Assembly: GCA_004151065.3 (NCBI GenBank)
Contig: NWUY0300047559.1
Span: 13,400 to 40,890, forward strand
Length of the DNA stretch: 27,491 nucleotides
Reading direction: 5' to 3'
DNA from: Larix sibirica
Taxonomy: Eukaryota > Streptophyta > Pinopsida > Pinales > Pinaceae
Shown: positions 18,417 to 27,491 of the stretch, piece after piece
Layout of the letters: each line of letters starts with the position of its first letter
How positions within the stretch are numbered: the stretch's first letter is position 1
Position numbers and translations under genes: made by a program
The notes under the pieces: model-generated
Databases searched by the model: none
The model's input: the letters and a program-made list of their open reading frames with translations, nothing else
Told to the model about the DNA's origin: nothing

Positions 18417-18756
18417 TTTCTTTTCAACCGAACGACGAAAAAAAAAAAAACAACGTTTCTTACTATTCATGGAGTGAAGCAAAGAAACATACAGTGTTTT
18501 CCTATCCCTTGGATAGTATCTGTGCTTACAATCATAATCAATATTAATCTATTTGGATCTTAATCAACCTTCTAGTTCTATGCAATTCTGTAATCTCTAC
18601 CGTTTACATTATTTACATATAATTTCAAAAAAGCCTTCAATTGTCTATAGTCCACATTATGTATTAGAATCTTTTCATACCCATATAAGGACTTCAAAAT
18701 TATACAAAAATAGAGTTAATAAATCCTGTAGAGGCCTTCCTCCCTAGGCCTTCGAT
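18417..18756 (-). other. 3' UTR of LINE-2
   Basis: Stretch from the ORF2 stop to the right end of the transcript on the minus strand. It contains a 12-base oligo-T on the minus strand (plus As at 18438-18449) of unknown meaning. The terminal A-rich segment GAAAAGAAAA on the minus strand is a plausible decayed poly(A) tail. The plus ORF at 18553-18747 is not conserved with anything here. Confidence 0.6.
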
Positions 18757-19165
18757 TCATATAGTGGGTAACTTGGAGAATCCTTCTACCAATCTCAATC
18801 TTTTCTTTGATAGGTAATCTACCGTATGGTTAAAATTCTAGACGATATGTTGAATATGGTAAGATTCAAGCTGAAGAAGTAAAGAGGAAATTCTAATTTT
18901 CCAATGTTCAAGAGAGGCCACACTAAGTAGTCTCTTGTTTAGGACCCAGTGAATAATCACGGTTGAGTCTCCAAGAATCTGCAATCTAGAAGTGTTCTTT
19001 GAAATGGAGAATGTCAAAAGGCCCCATAGTGCCAAAATTTCTGCGCGGGAGTTACTGCCCTTAACACAGCCCAAAGAGATCTCATAAAAGCAGTTATTCC
19101 AAATACGAGAAGACATCAAGCCCTGCAACATTCATTCTATGCTGCACCATCAAAGAATCCAACAG
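18757..19165 (-). pseudogene. LINE-2 ORF2: RNase H domain
   Basis: The minus strand reads LNPVGFFDGAA (about 19170-19140), then SRAEILALWGLL, RLQILGDSTVIIHWVLNK, SYHIQHIV, a stop, and NFNHTVDYLSKKRL, ending at the TGA at 18757. Asp of FFDGAA, Glu of AEILA and Asp of LGDST match the catalytic positions of plant LINE RNase H, so all three survive. The usual HIYREFN is HIV*NFN. There are stops after DGAA and after CCRA. From 19131 to about 18838 the frame is open. Confidence 0.88.
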
Positions 19166-19305
19166 GATTCAAATCCACAATATGATGTGAGTGATAAATC
19201 TTCGCTTTAAATTTAGGATTTATGGCATCAACACCCGAGAGGACCTGCAAAATAAAATATAGCTAGCGAAGTTGCTAATAAATCCGTTAAAAAAGATCCA
19301 ATTCC

Positions 19306-19843
19306 TCACTCTTCACAATATCCAAATAAATAATATAGGGAAATTAATGAAATCCCTATGCTGGAGATACCACCTAGAGATAACGGTCTCAATATTTCCT
19401 TGATTCCATCACAATTCAATACCCCATCGATCTGATACTGCACACCTGAGCGGAAGAGTGATTGGACATTGAATAAAAAGATGATCCCTTGATTAAACAT
19501 CTCACAAACATAGAGAACAAACACTCGGGCCCATACCACCTATGTTAATGTAATTATCTACTGTTAAAATATTATTATGCAGTTCCAACCATATAAAATA
19601 GAGGATTTTGATAGTTTTCCAATGACATATACTCCTGTACCACCACCGCATCGGTTCTGACAAACGATTATTTGTAATGGCCTTATAAGCCCTGTTGGTG
19701 TCAATGGAGCCACTGAAGTCTTCCCATGACCAAAGTAGACAATCATGCTGATAAATGAGACAAATACCAGCATGATTAAGTGTAGAAACAAATCCATCCC
19801 AATCCAGATCTACATCACCAGTAAGTCCAATATCATCCACCAA
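19306..19843 (-). pseudogene. LINE-2 ORF2: zinc-binding region after RT
   Basis: WSWEDFSGSIDTNRAYKAI, MRWWYRSICHWKTIKILYF, ELHNNILTVDNYINIGGMGP, SVCSLC, stop, CEMFNQGIIFLFNVQ. This follows the zf-RVT pattern: a Trp-rich start, a hydrophobic middle, and a Cys pair (CSLC) near 19510. A second reading of the same stretch (19564-19797) is a shadow. Role in the family is inferred to be nucleic-acid binding between RT and RNase H. Confidence 0.82.
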
Positions 19844-20470
19844 TCTCTAGTAATCTGTAGGGTTCTCAATCTGTAATTTCCAGGCATGAATTATAAAATA
19901 TAGACCTTCTAAATATAAGGCGTAAACAGTCTCAAGTGACAGGACAAAACTACACCCGATCACCAGATCCACTCCTAATCGAATTGGAAATCCATTTCCA
20001 ACCTGCCAACCTAGAAATTCATTAAGTAGTGGAAAAACATCAATGAAACCATGCCACAAATTTCATATGCCCACCGATCTTTTAAGTGGCTGTCTGATCC
20101 ACTCAATTACATACTTCCCTTTAAGATACTTGTCTCACATGATCAATCCCCACAGACAAGTATGCGTGAGATCCCGCAAAATAATTTTTAGATGTAAATC
20201 CTAATAGACCCAAAAAATATTCCGGATGCCCCATCCACCATAATATTTTGGCATAGCAACGTGATGCCATGCCACCAAGTGTGAACCCTTCTTACCTTGA
20301 TGCGCAAACCAAAGGAAATTGAAAGAAATTCTTCGAATCTGATGTAATTTATTAACATGTACCTTAGCTAGCGTAAGCGAGTATATCGGGAGATTGGAAA
20401 GTACTAAGTTCAATAATACAAGTCAGCCCCCCAATGATAACCTACGATAATACAAAGAATTGACCTTCTT
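19844..20470 (-). pseudogene. LINE-2 ORF2: thumb and connection region
   Basis: The minus strand reads YYRRLSLGG, LVLLNLVLSNLPIYSLTLAKV, RRISFNFLWFAHQGKKGSHL, VAWHHVAMPKYYGGWGIRNI, and then LLNEFLGWQVGNGFPIRLGVD. The RxxFLWxG...WxxVxxPKxxGGWGIRN block is standard downstream of LINE RT; GWGIRN is exact. Several stops fall between open segments 20413-20201 and 20059-19847. Confidence 0.82.
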
Positions 20471-21711
20471 TTCAAAATTCGAGAGGAGCTAGTGCCAATT
20501 AGTGGTATGATAAGCATTCAGCTTAATAAAGTAGCCTTGGTATTTAATACCATCGTCAATTGCTTGAATATCATATGGAAATAGTCAGCCAATTTGTACA
20601 CAAGTCTCTTCCTCTAGATTAAGTTGATAAAGACAAGACTTAGGAACACTAATCATCATACCAGTGGCAGTGCAGAAAAGATCAAGTAATGACTTAAAAT
20701 GCATCCACTCATCAATCTTTCCAATACCAAATAGTAACACATCATCCACAAAATGTAAATGAGTGATATGATCATTCTTGGATATTTTGATACCTAAGAT
20801 CTTACCATCAACCTTTGCCTAGTTCAATAGTCTGCTTTAAGACCTTCAATCATGAGAAGAAAGAGTAGTGGTGATAGGGGACATCCCTGGCACAATCCCT
20901 AAGACCCATTAAAGAAAGTAGTAGGGAAACCATTAACCAAGACAACAAAGTTTGCAGCTGTGACACAACCAAGGATCCAATTTGTAATATCAATATTTAA
21001 GCCTAGATTCAGTAAAAGTAATTTGAGGAAGGACCAAAAGACTATATCATATGCTTCAACCAAGTCTAGTTTTAGGATAATGGACAAGTCCCTACACTAT
21101 TTAGATGAATGCATAGTCTCTTGAGTTGTCCCAATCACATCAAATATCAAACGTTGATGAAGAAAACCAAATTGTTCTTTAGATATACCATGAGACAAGC
21201 CAACTTTTAAGCGGTTCATTATCACTTCAGAGATCACTTTATACAATAAATTGCACAGTGAAATAGGATGGAAGTCCTGAAATGATTTTGGCTCTGTGGT
21301 CTTAGGGATAAGTGTAATGAAGGTAGAATTAAGTCTCCCAGAAACAATGCCAGTAATTCGATCCTCCTCCACCAATTGAACCATCTTAGACCCAAGAAGA
21401 TCGAAGAATTGTAAATAGAATTCCACTGTCCATCCATTGGGCCCCGAACTTTTGTCCTTGGCCATCTTTTCAAGAACTTCTTTAACCTCAACCAGAGTAA
21501 TTGGTAGGCCAATTAAATCATTATCTTCTACCGAAAAGATACAAGGCATACACTGAAGAATCTCCATCTGAGTAGGCAAATTATAAACATAGGATTTCGT
21601 AAAGAGTTTCTTGAAATAGTCTCGGTTGGCCAGTTCAATAGCTGTATGTGAAGAAACCATACATCCAGTCTGATATTCAATGTCCCAAATGGAATTGGTT
21701 TTCCGTCTCAT
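20471..21711 (-). pseudogene. LINE-2 ORF2: reverse transcriptase
   Basis: Motifs in order on the minus strand: DKSSGPNGWTVEFYLQFF (about 21455), STFITLIPKTTEPKSFQDFH and PISLCNLLYKVI (about 21250), ISKEQFGFL, ILKLDLVEAYDIVFWSFL (about 21080, first catalytic Asp), GLCQGCPLSPLLFLL (QGCPLS at 20889-20872), THLHFVDDVLLFGIGKIDEW (FVDD at 20752-20741, catalytic Asp pair), and PKSCLYQLNLEE. All three catalytic Asp residues remain. The segment 21711-21097 is open for 204 codons and ends at a stop after MHSSK; another stop follows FFNGS. Confidence 0.94.
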
Positions 21712-22004
21712 ATTAGCAAAGGAATGGAAGAATTTGGTAATACAATCCCCCTAGGTGATCCAAAGAACTCCACATTTTGATCTCCAAATTTCCTCTTCAA
21801 TATGAAGTAATTCCACCTTCTCATACTCCAATGATTTGATAGTCACCCCATCCGAATTAGATAATGCACTGAAGGTTGGATCCGAATGGTAATCCAATAT
21901 AAGCTTCTCAATGTGAAGAAGATTAGCCTTTTGCTGCTTTTTCCGATGCTTGGTCCAAGGAATAGCAATAGACTTTAAGGATTAGAGAAAAGAAGGTAAA
22001 TCTA

Positions 22005-22867
22005 TCATTGGCCGACCACTAGGACGAGCATTAAAGGATAATCAGTGTGCATAAACATTGCAAAACTTAAAATGACACATAATCTGTCATTTGTGTGAAA
22101 TGACACAAATGCCAGTTCATCATACCAAACATTGCAATACTTAAAAGGATACCTATAGATAATCAGACCATTCTGAATGCGCAGGAGAATAGGAGTATGG
22201 TTAGAGATGGTTGCTGGAACGATACAAGAAGTACATCTATCCAATGATCCATAAAGTGAATCACTCACCAAAAAAAATCCAACTGTTTAGCAATGTATTC
22301 GTCACCCTTCTGTCCATGCTTCCAAGTTGGGACAAAAGGTTTTGGTGCCACATCAATAAGTCCATGATTTGAAAACATGTGAAGGAACCACAGTTGTAAA
22401 GGATCAAGTCTCACCCTATTACCCCAAATCTCCCCTGCACTCAGTATCATATTCAGGTCCCCAGAAATAATAAGAGAATGAAGATCCAATAGTCCACTAG
22501 ATTCCAAAACATACCAAAAAGTATGCCTCTCCAAATAGGGTTCATAGAAATTAAACAATTGAATATTAAAATCCAGTTCCTGACTTCTCCATAGAAGAAG
22601 AATTCTGCCACAAACATAGTAGGAACACAATGAGACGTTCTGGGGGTTCCAGGCAGCCAGTAGTCCCTTATAAAGTCCATCTGAATAAACAGTACAACAC
22701 TCCCAGTCAGGTAAAATTCACCACAATAGGTCCCTAGATTTTGAACCCAAAGCCATAGTCTCTTCAAAGAATAAAATATATGGCACAGTAGTCACCACAA
22801 GTTTGTGGAGGGCTAACAATTTAAGGGCACCCCCAACCCCTTTAATATTTAAGGAGAGTAAAAACAT
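22005..22867 (-). pseudogene. LINE-2 ORF2: AP-type endonuclease domain, with ORF2 start
   Basis: ORF2 most likely starts at the ATG at 22867-22865: MFLLSLNIKGVGGALKLLAL is the classic LINE start (LSLNIRGLGG). Then come PYILFFEETM (Glu of the QET-type motif kept), a stop (TGA 22720-22718), LIISGDLNMILSAGEIWGNR (GDLN kept), LIDVAPKPFVPTW, and ISNHTPILL. The family has SDH at the last motif; here the Asp is Asn (codon near 22200), which should abolish nicking. A run of eight As on the plus strand (22270-22277) carries a one-base frameshift just after KQLDFFW. From 22867 to 22265 there is no other frame change. Confidence 0.9.
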
Positions 22868-22966
22868 TAGGTAACCCTAGATGGGGTAGATGGGGCATTC
22901 ACTGCTCTAAGTGCCCTAAAGGTATCAGATAATAAGGAAGTAGATTCCAAACCCATCCCCACAAGC

Positions 22967-24445
22967 CTAAAACAAATCACAACCCTCCCCAATACCTCTA
23001 GCCAAGTATTTGTGGCGCCGACCACTAGTCTTCTTTTTGGTCGTCACATTTGGATTCTCACATGTAATAGGAGGATTCAGAGCATAATGACCTTGGAAAT
23101 TCGGAAGAGGATCCTTTAATAAATCAACGTGAAAGGGTATTGCAGGCTTATAAGCATCATCCTCGCCCAGTAAACCCATTACCACTTGTTCGTCCTCCAA
23201 AAGTTGAGAATCCAGAATAAGGGTAAGATCAATCAAGGGATCATTAAGATAATCACACGGACTATGTAAAGGATGACAATCCCCTACACTAAACCTATCA
23301 GAAGGGACCTTATGCTTCATCAAAGGAGACCCAGAAACCAGCTCATTAATCCTTGAAATATATCATATTCTGAAAGGGATGCATAAAAAGTAGGGAACAA
23401 GGATAATAGCATACCCACAAAAGGAGTCAGCAGTATCCTGAAGGCTTTGCTCATATTGTGAACCCTCAACAGCGAGCTCCCCGATAGGCACTGGTTTAGT
23501 AGTTGCATCTGCATCAGGAACTGAAAACCCACTCACCTGCACACCATCCTTAGAACCGTTTAGGGGACACTTAGCTTTCAAATGACCCACCAACCCGCAA
23601 GAATGGCACCAGAAAGGAACCCTCCAGTAATCCATGGGTTGCTTGAAAATATTATCCCCTTAGTTGACCTTAATCACATCTGGAAGTCCCTGAGATGCAT
23701 CCATTTCCACGAGAACCCATGTAGTCCTCTTGTCTTCATGAAAGATCCACTTCTCATCAAAATAAATAAAGCACCCAATGTTATTAGCAAGTTCAAAAAA
23801 TATATCTCCGGACCAAAGTTCAAGCAAAAATCCTTTAAGAAGAACAAAAAAATGTGTCCTCTGCATCTATTCAGTGTGAAGATTAAAATCAGTGTGCCAA
23901 CGCTTAAGACACAAAGACCCCCTACCGAAAACCCATGCGCTCTCAAGAATCTGGGTAGTGTGGTCCTCATCCAGAAAGTGGAAAACCACCCAGTTATTCA
24001 CCAGTATATGGACCCTAGCGAAGTGGTGAAGAATTGGTTTCCATAATTCGATAACCTAGGCCATAATTTTCAAACGATTGATAGTAGCAAAACAAACCTT
24101 ACCAACCAAGGCCCTAGCTGAGAGACTCAAAACCCAACCCAACTAGACATCTCTACCCACAGTCATTTCCGGTTCTTCTAGCCGAAGCTTATACCCTTTC
24201 TGGGCTCTATGGTGCTTAGCATTCAATCCCTTACTACAAGAAACACCACCACCCCGACGATGAAGCTTATTTGGCTCAAACTTTTCACAGTTAACTAAAT
24301 CATCTTCAGATGTTTCCAGTTCCTCACTCGCCAAAGAAAACAAGGGGTCATCCCCGATAAGAGAGGTAGCAGGGTTGAAGTCCCGAGAAACCCCCATGTT
24401 ATCATGACTACTAAGTATCATGTCTTGGGGATTCACAATCACCAT
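22967..24445 (-). pseudogene. LINE-2 ORF1 (DUF4283-like plus CCHC zinc knuckle)
   Basis: A 492-codon frame from the ATG at 24445 to the stop at 22967, kept without any frameshift but broken by five stops (24143, 24056, 23867, 23660, 23363). N-terminal 100 residues: acidic then basic (RRGGGVSCSKG, KHHRAQKGYKLRLEEPE). Middle: LVGKVCFATINRLKIMA, VVFHFLDEDHTTQILES, WVFGRGSLCLKRW and GLPDVIKVN, the pattern of plant LINE DUF4283. Then WCHSCGLVGHLKAKCP, a C-x2-C-x4-H-x4-C knuckle (23608-23567). C-terminus: KKKTSGRRHKYLARGIGEG. ORF1 proteins bind LINE RNA in the ribonucleoprotein; that role is taken from the family. Confidence 0.9.
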
Positions 24446-24499
24446 CTAGGAGTGGTCACTTTCGTGAGTTCAATAAGACAAAATAATAATAAGACCATA

Positions 24500-24513
24500 G
24501 TGACCCCCACCCT
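24500..24513. repeat. Target-site duplication, right of LINE-2
   Basis: GTGACCCCCACCCT, identical to 18403-18416. It lies 54 bases upstream of the ORF1 ATG (on the minus strand), so almost no 5' sequence is missing from the element. Confidence 0.9.
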
Positions 24514-24985
24514 ATTCTGAAATAAATACACATATGGGTGATTATTGATGGATTGTTTTCGTTATTATTTCGAATTTTTTGTTTTCATTATTATTTCAAA
24601 TTTACTTTTCAAAAAGTTGGAAGATGGTTTTATTTTTATGGACTGTCTGCCGGCTGACTTCAGGATTTTGACTTTTGTTAACTGTGTGAAATGGGTGGAG
24701 ATTCGTTGTGATTTCACGGGTAACCTTTTTGTCTTGTGGGTCATACAGACGTAATTGCAGATGTTATAACCTGCCTATAAAATCTTTAGTTAGATTTCAA
24801 TTTATTTTTCCATATCTAAAACCAGATTTGAAAATGATATCAACAACCGACCAACACCTAATGTCCACGCCTTTGCAGTCCCTTTCCATTCGGCGGGAAG
24901 TTTCGTCAAAATTTTTTATAACTATCTGAACGCCGTCCGTGCAAGAGAGATGAAGAGGAAGTTCATTCCAAGGATTATACAAAAT
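24514..24985. other. Low-repeat segment with retained CpGs
   Basis: By eye, about twelve CG dinucleotides fall between 24650 and 24945, against about four in the next kilobase. The sequence shows no resemblance to the transposons in the window. A minus-strand ORF (24982-24797, 61 codons, starting MYNPWNELPLHLSCTDGVQI) and a plus ORF (24545-24754) both cross it; neither is recognised. GCCTATAAAATC at 24771-24782 resembles a TATA box on the plus strand. Possible readings are a single-copy or regulatory segment, a terminal exon remnant, or a recent insertion not yet decayed. Confidence 0.3.
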
Positions 24986-26059
24986 TTCTAAAGATTTTGA
25001 TGAGTAATGTTATTAGGAAATTTAAATAACTTTGTAAGAGAGAAAGTTGTCATATTATTATTAATATTTTATAAATAAATAGTTTGAAAAAATTTAGAAC
25101 ATGTAAAAATATATATTTTAAATTTATTAAAAATTATTTTAAAAAGCTTTAATATATAATGAAAAAAAAAAGTCATTACAAAGTTTTGAAAGTTTCTTTA
25201 AATAATTTAAAGCAATTGGATTATGGGTTCATTTTGTTGACTAATATCTTATATTTTTTTTTGTAAAGGAGGTTTTAAAATTATACAAAATAAGATCAAT
25301 ATATTATAGATATTAGGGGATGTAGGGTATGGTGGGTTTATAGATACTAAGGATATATATAGTAAAAATGGGGATTTCTAGTAAAAATAAGTTTTTTATG
25401 TTTTTAATTGGAAGATGTATTAGGAAGACGTTCAACAAGTAGGTATTTGTCAATATCTAGTAAAATTAAGAGTATTCTTTAATATCCTACCAACCCATAT
25501 GATATGACATAGACTCCGTGAATTTAGAGTAATTCGGAAAAGTTTCCAAAAAGAAAAAAACCTTCACAAAACCTTGAGATGAAAAATGAATAGGTATTGA
25601 TGTGTTATGCTAAGAAAAAATGTAAAAATGTTTAAAGTATTTTTCATTTAAAACTTTTGAAACTTCTTAAATTTGATCTAAATCTTTTAATTATGATAAA
25701 ATTAGTTGTTATGTATTTAAAGCTTTATGTTTTTTTAACAAGTATTAACTATTATCTAAAAGAAATCATAAAAACTTAAAAAAAAACTAATTTTATTTTA
25801 TAAAAAAATTATAAGTTAATTATTATATAATAGCTAAGGATCTATAGAAATATAATCTATTTTTTCTTTACCATCAACTAATTCGTAAAAGAAATATTAA
25901 ATGCTATCCTTTCATAATTTACTATAATATTATAATATTATAGATCATAATTTTATTTTTATTTATTTTACAATAAATAGGATGTGAAAACAAACAAATA
26001 TATGAAAACCAAGCAATAAATATAGGAAATAAGCTTTCATAATATATAAATTTTACTTT
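24986..26059. other. Very AT-rich intergenic stretch
   Basis: Long A and T runs and words such as TAATATTATAATATTATAG (about 25924-25942), with no ORF, terminal repeat or gene signal. It could be old intergenic DNA or matrix-attachment-like sequence, but nothing here tests that. Confidence 0.6.
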
Positions 26060-26061
26060 NN
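26060..26061. other. Assembly seam (two Ns)
   Basis: Two Ns between AT-rich DNA and a less AT-rich segment starting GTTGTGGTC. I found no repeated sequence across this seam. Confidence 0.8.
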
Positions 26062-26660
26062 GTTGTGGTCATTTCAAATTTGTCACCTCAAAACCTTATC
26101 CGCATAAAGGATATTTATTAAAAAGAAAACTATTTTCCACTAATATTTAAGAATTTTTGGGCTAAACACATGTTCTACACTTTGAAATAACACAAATACT
26201 TGTCTTTTAATGGATAAACCTGCTATTGAGGAAGAATACACACAAAAAATACAAGTGAAATTACTTGGTTGAACACCCTTGTAACCTCTATTGGTACCTC
26301 TTTTGAGTAGTACCACATAAGACATCACTTGTATACAGAATCTCACTTCCATGTACCTTTAGGTATATAGGAAGTCCTCTAGATTATTGTAAACCAATGT
26401 TAAATGAAATTTTCGCACATCCTGTTGCTATAGTACACCGAGAATAACACTTAGGGAGATCACTTTTGCATACTAGGAAATCATGTAGTACAACTAAAGG
26501 TATAGTCTATCCTCATTAGTTAGTGGTGTGAAATAGTTGGCTGAGTACTTTTGTTGGAAATCCTTTGATATTTTAGAAAGCTATAACATTTGACACTCCT
26601 TTGTCCTTAGGACCCTAAAAACCCTCTAGACCAATTGCATCCACTTAGAACTCCTCAAGG
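26062..26660. other. Unassigned segment upstream of gypsy gag
   Basis: It may hold the 5' LTR or leader of the gypsy element that follows, but I could not identify LTR ends, a TATA box or a primer-binding site. The minus-strand ORF 26140-26352 (70 codons) shows no recognisable motif. Confidence 0.4.
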
Positions 26661-26664
26661 ATTA

Positions 26665-27491
26665 ACAATCTCAACAATGTAGACACCACAACCTCACACT
26701 TGACCACAAATGTGAATAAGCTTGTAGGTTTGGACAAGAAGGTTGCTAACTTGGATGAATTGGTTGACCACCTCATTCACTAGGTTTCCCAACTCAACAC
26801 AAGCTCAATGAGAAGAGTTGTGCTCTCTGACCAACTCACTAAAGTTATTAAAGACCTTTAGGAATTCAACATGATATGTACTTAGTGCCATTGGAAGGGG
26901 GTGGCTCCTCCAATGGGGGACTATATTGATTACAGCCACACATTCAAAAGAATAAACACAATGTGTAGCATATATTTCCTAAAGTAGACATGAACAAATT
27001 TGATGGTTTTGATCCTGCTAGTTGGGTTACCCAAATGAAACACTATTTATCTCTTCATGGAAAATATTGATGACTTGATGAAACTTTGAGTGGGGTCTTA
27101 TATTTGGATCAAGAGCGTTGGAGATTACATTATAAATCTTATGGAGGATAAATTGCCCCAATCCAATTTGTGAAGGTCATATATGCCCATTTTGAACGAG
27201 ACACTCACTATTTTGGAAATTTGACCAAAGCACTATACTGCAAACTTTGTAATAGCCTTTGAGCAATTGGTAATCCACACAAAGGGCCTGAGTGATTCTT
27301 TTTTAAAGAATGTTTCATCAATAGTTTCGAGGAGGTTATTACACACAAGTCATGATGAAACACCTAGCTACTTGGTTAGGGGCATGTGAAAGAGCTTGAG
27401 AAGTCTATATGGTGATAGATGCACAAACCAAAAGATCTACCTTTATTTCTCGCTCTCGCCTCCCTTTGGCACCAAGGAAATTTTTAGGGGC
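26665..27491 (+). pseudogene. Ty3/gypsy gag relic (partial)
   Basis: Plus-strand translation gives a coiled-coil-like start (NKLVGLDKKVANLDELVDHL and VVLSDQLTKVIKDL, about 26710-26865), then KVDMNKFDGFDPASWVTQMK and HYLSLHG from 26981, YLDQERW, FVKVIYAHFERDTHYFGNLT, and near the window end AQTKRSTFISRSRLPLAPRK. The block FDG.DP..W..QM..Y...H and the later FV...Y..F are the retrotransposon gag core of plant gypsy elements, which builds the particle. Stops and frameshifts (for example after HLIH, KDL and HGKY) make it non-functional. The protease and pol would lie beyond the window. Confidence 0.85.

Larger units (their letters stand above)
18417..24499 (-). mobile_element. LINE-2, near full-length LINE (about 6.1 kb, minus strand)
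   Basis: The element is bounded by perfect 14-bp duplications. Minus-strand order: 54-base 5' UTR, ORF1 (24445-22967) with a DUF4283-like region and CCHC knuckle, a 99-base spacer, ORF2 (22867-18757) with AP-type endonuclease, RT, zinc-binding region and RNase H, then a 3' UTR of about 340 bases ending in an A-rich stretch (plus TTTTCTTTTC after 18416). This is the full plan of a plant L1-type LINE. It has many stops and frameshifts and cannot be active. It differs from LINE family 1 in motif spelling (QGCPLSP rather than GDPLSP preceded by a stop) and in lacking the extra 3' ORF. Confidence 0.93.

Noticed and set aside
18438-18449. Oligo(A) on the plus strand as the poly(A) tail of a plus-strand retroelement
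   Set aside because: It lies inside the LINE-2 boundaries, no plus-strand element precedes it, and no target-site duplication is attached.
23582-24046. Plus-strand ORF of 154 codons
   Set aside because: Antisense to LINE-2 ORF1, which shows clear DUF4283 and CCHC patterns on the minus strand.
25920-25945. AT palindrome as a possible terminator or origin
   Set aside because: It lies in an extremely AT-rich stretch where such words arise by composition, and no neighbouring gene supports a function.
1-27491. tRNA, rRNA, CRISPR array, bacterial operon or toxin-defence system
   Set aside because: No cloverleaf or rRNA segment, no spaced direct repeats, and all recognisable proteins are plant retrotransposon products.

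Overview
The window looks like intergenic DNA from a large, repeat-rich plant nuclear genome. Plant-type retrotransposon relics fill most of it: Ty1/copia, Ty3/gypsy, and LINEs whose ORF2 ends in an RNase H domain. No intact gene was found, and no tRNA, rRNA or CRISPR array. A conifer or other gymnosperm would fit, but that is inference; nothing here fixes the species.

The sequence contains Ns at 2651, 6594, 9398, 15240, 16841 and 26060-26061. They behave like seams between contigs, because the sequence on either side is often repeated elsewhere in the window. Order across each N should be treated as provisional.

Layout (+ coordinates). 1-1889: end of a copia pol relic, polypurine tract and a full 3' LTR. 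1890-2650: unassigned DNA with one unrecognised ORF. 2652-3446: a second copia pol relic and the start of its LTR. 3446-5648: LINE copy C (minus strand). 5648-6395: left part of unassigned repeat Q. 6396-6593: left part of a short LTR. 6595-9397: LINE copy A (minus). 9399-9518: a third copia end and LTR start. 9518-13508: LINE copy B (minus), inserted inside that copia LTR, which resumes at 13509-14552. 14840-16840: repeat P, a paralogue of Q. 16842-17065: the short LTR again. 17066-18264: the right part of Q. 18417-24499: a second, near full-length LINE (LINE-2, minus) with ORF1, endonuclease, RT, zinc-binding and RNase H regions, flanked by a perfect 14-bp duplication. 24514-26059: AT-rich DNA with one CpG-retaining patch. 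26062-27491: unassigned DNA running into a decayed Ty3/gypsy gag.

History readable from the sequence: a copia element inserted; a 5'-truncated LINE inserted into its LTR; the composite was duplicated (B and C share a frameshift, two lost RNase H catalytic residues and a stop codon); the C copy lost about 3.1 kb; and a short LTR element entered the Q paralogue, whose empty site survives in P. The least conventional coding signal is a roughly 335-codon ancestral ORF downstream of RNase H in the 3' part of the first LINE family, seen in all three copies and matching nothing I recognise.
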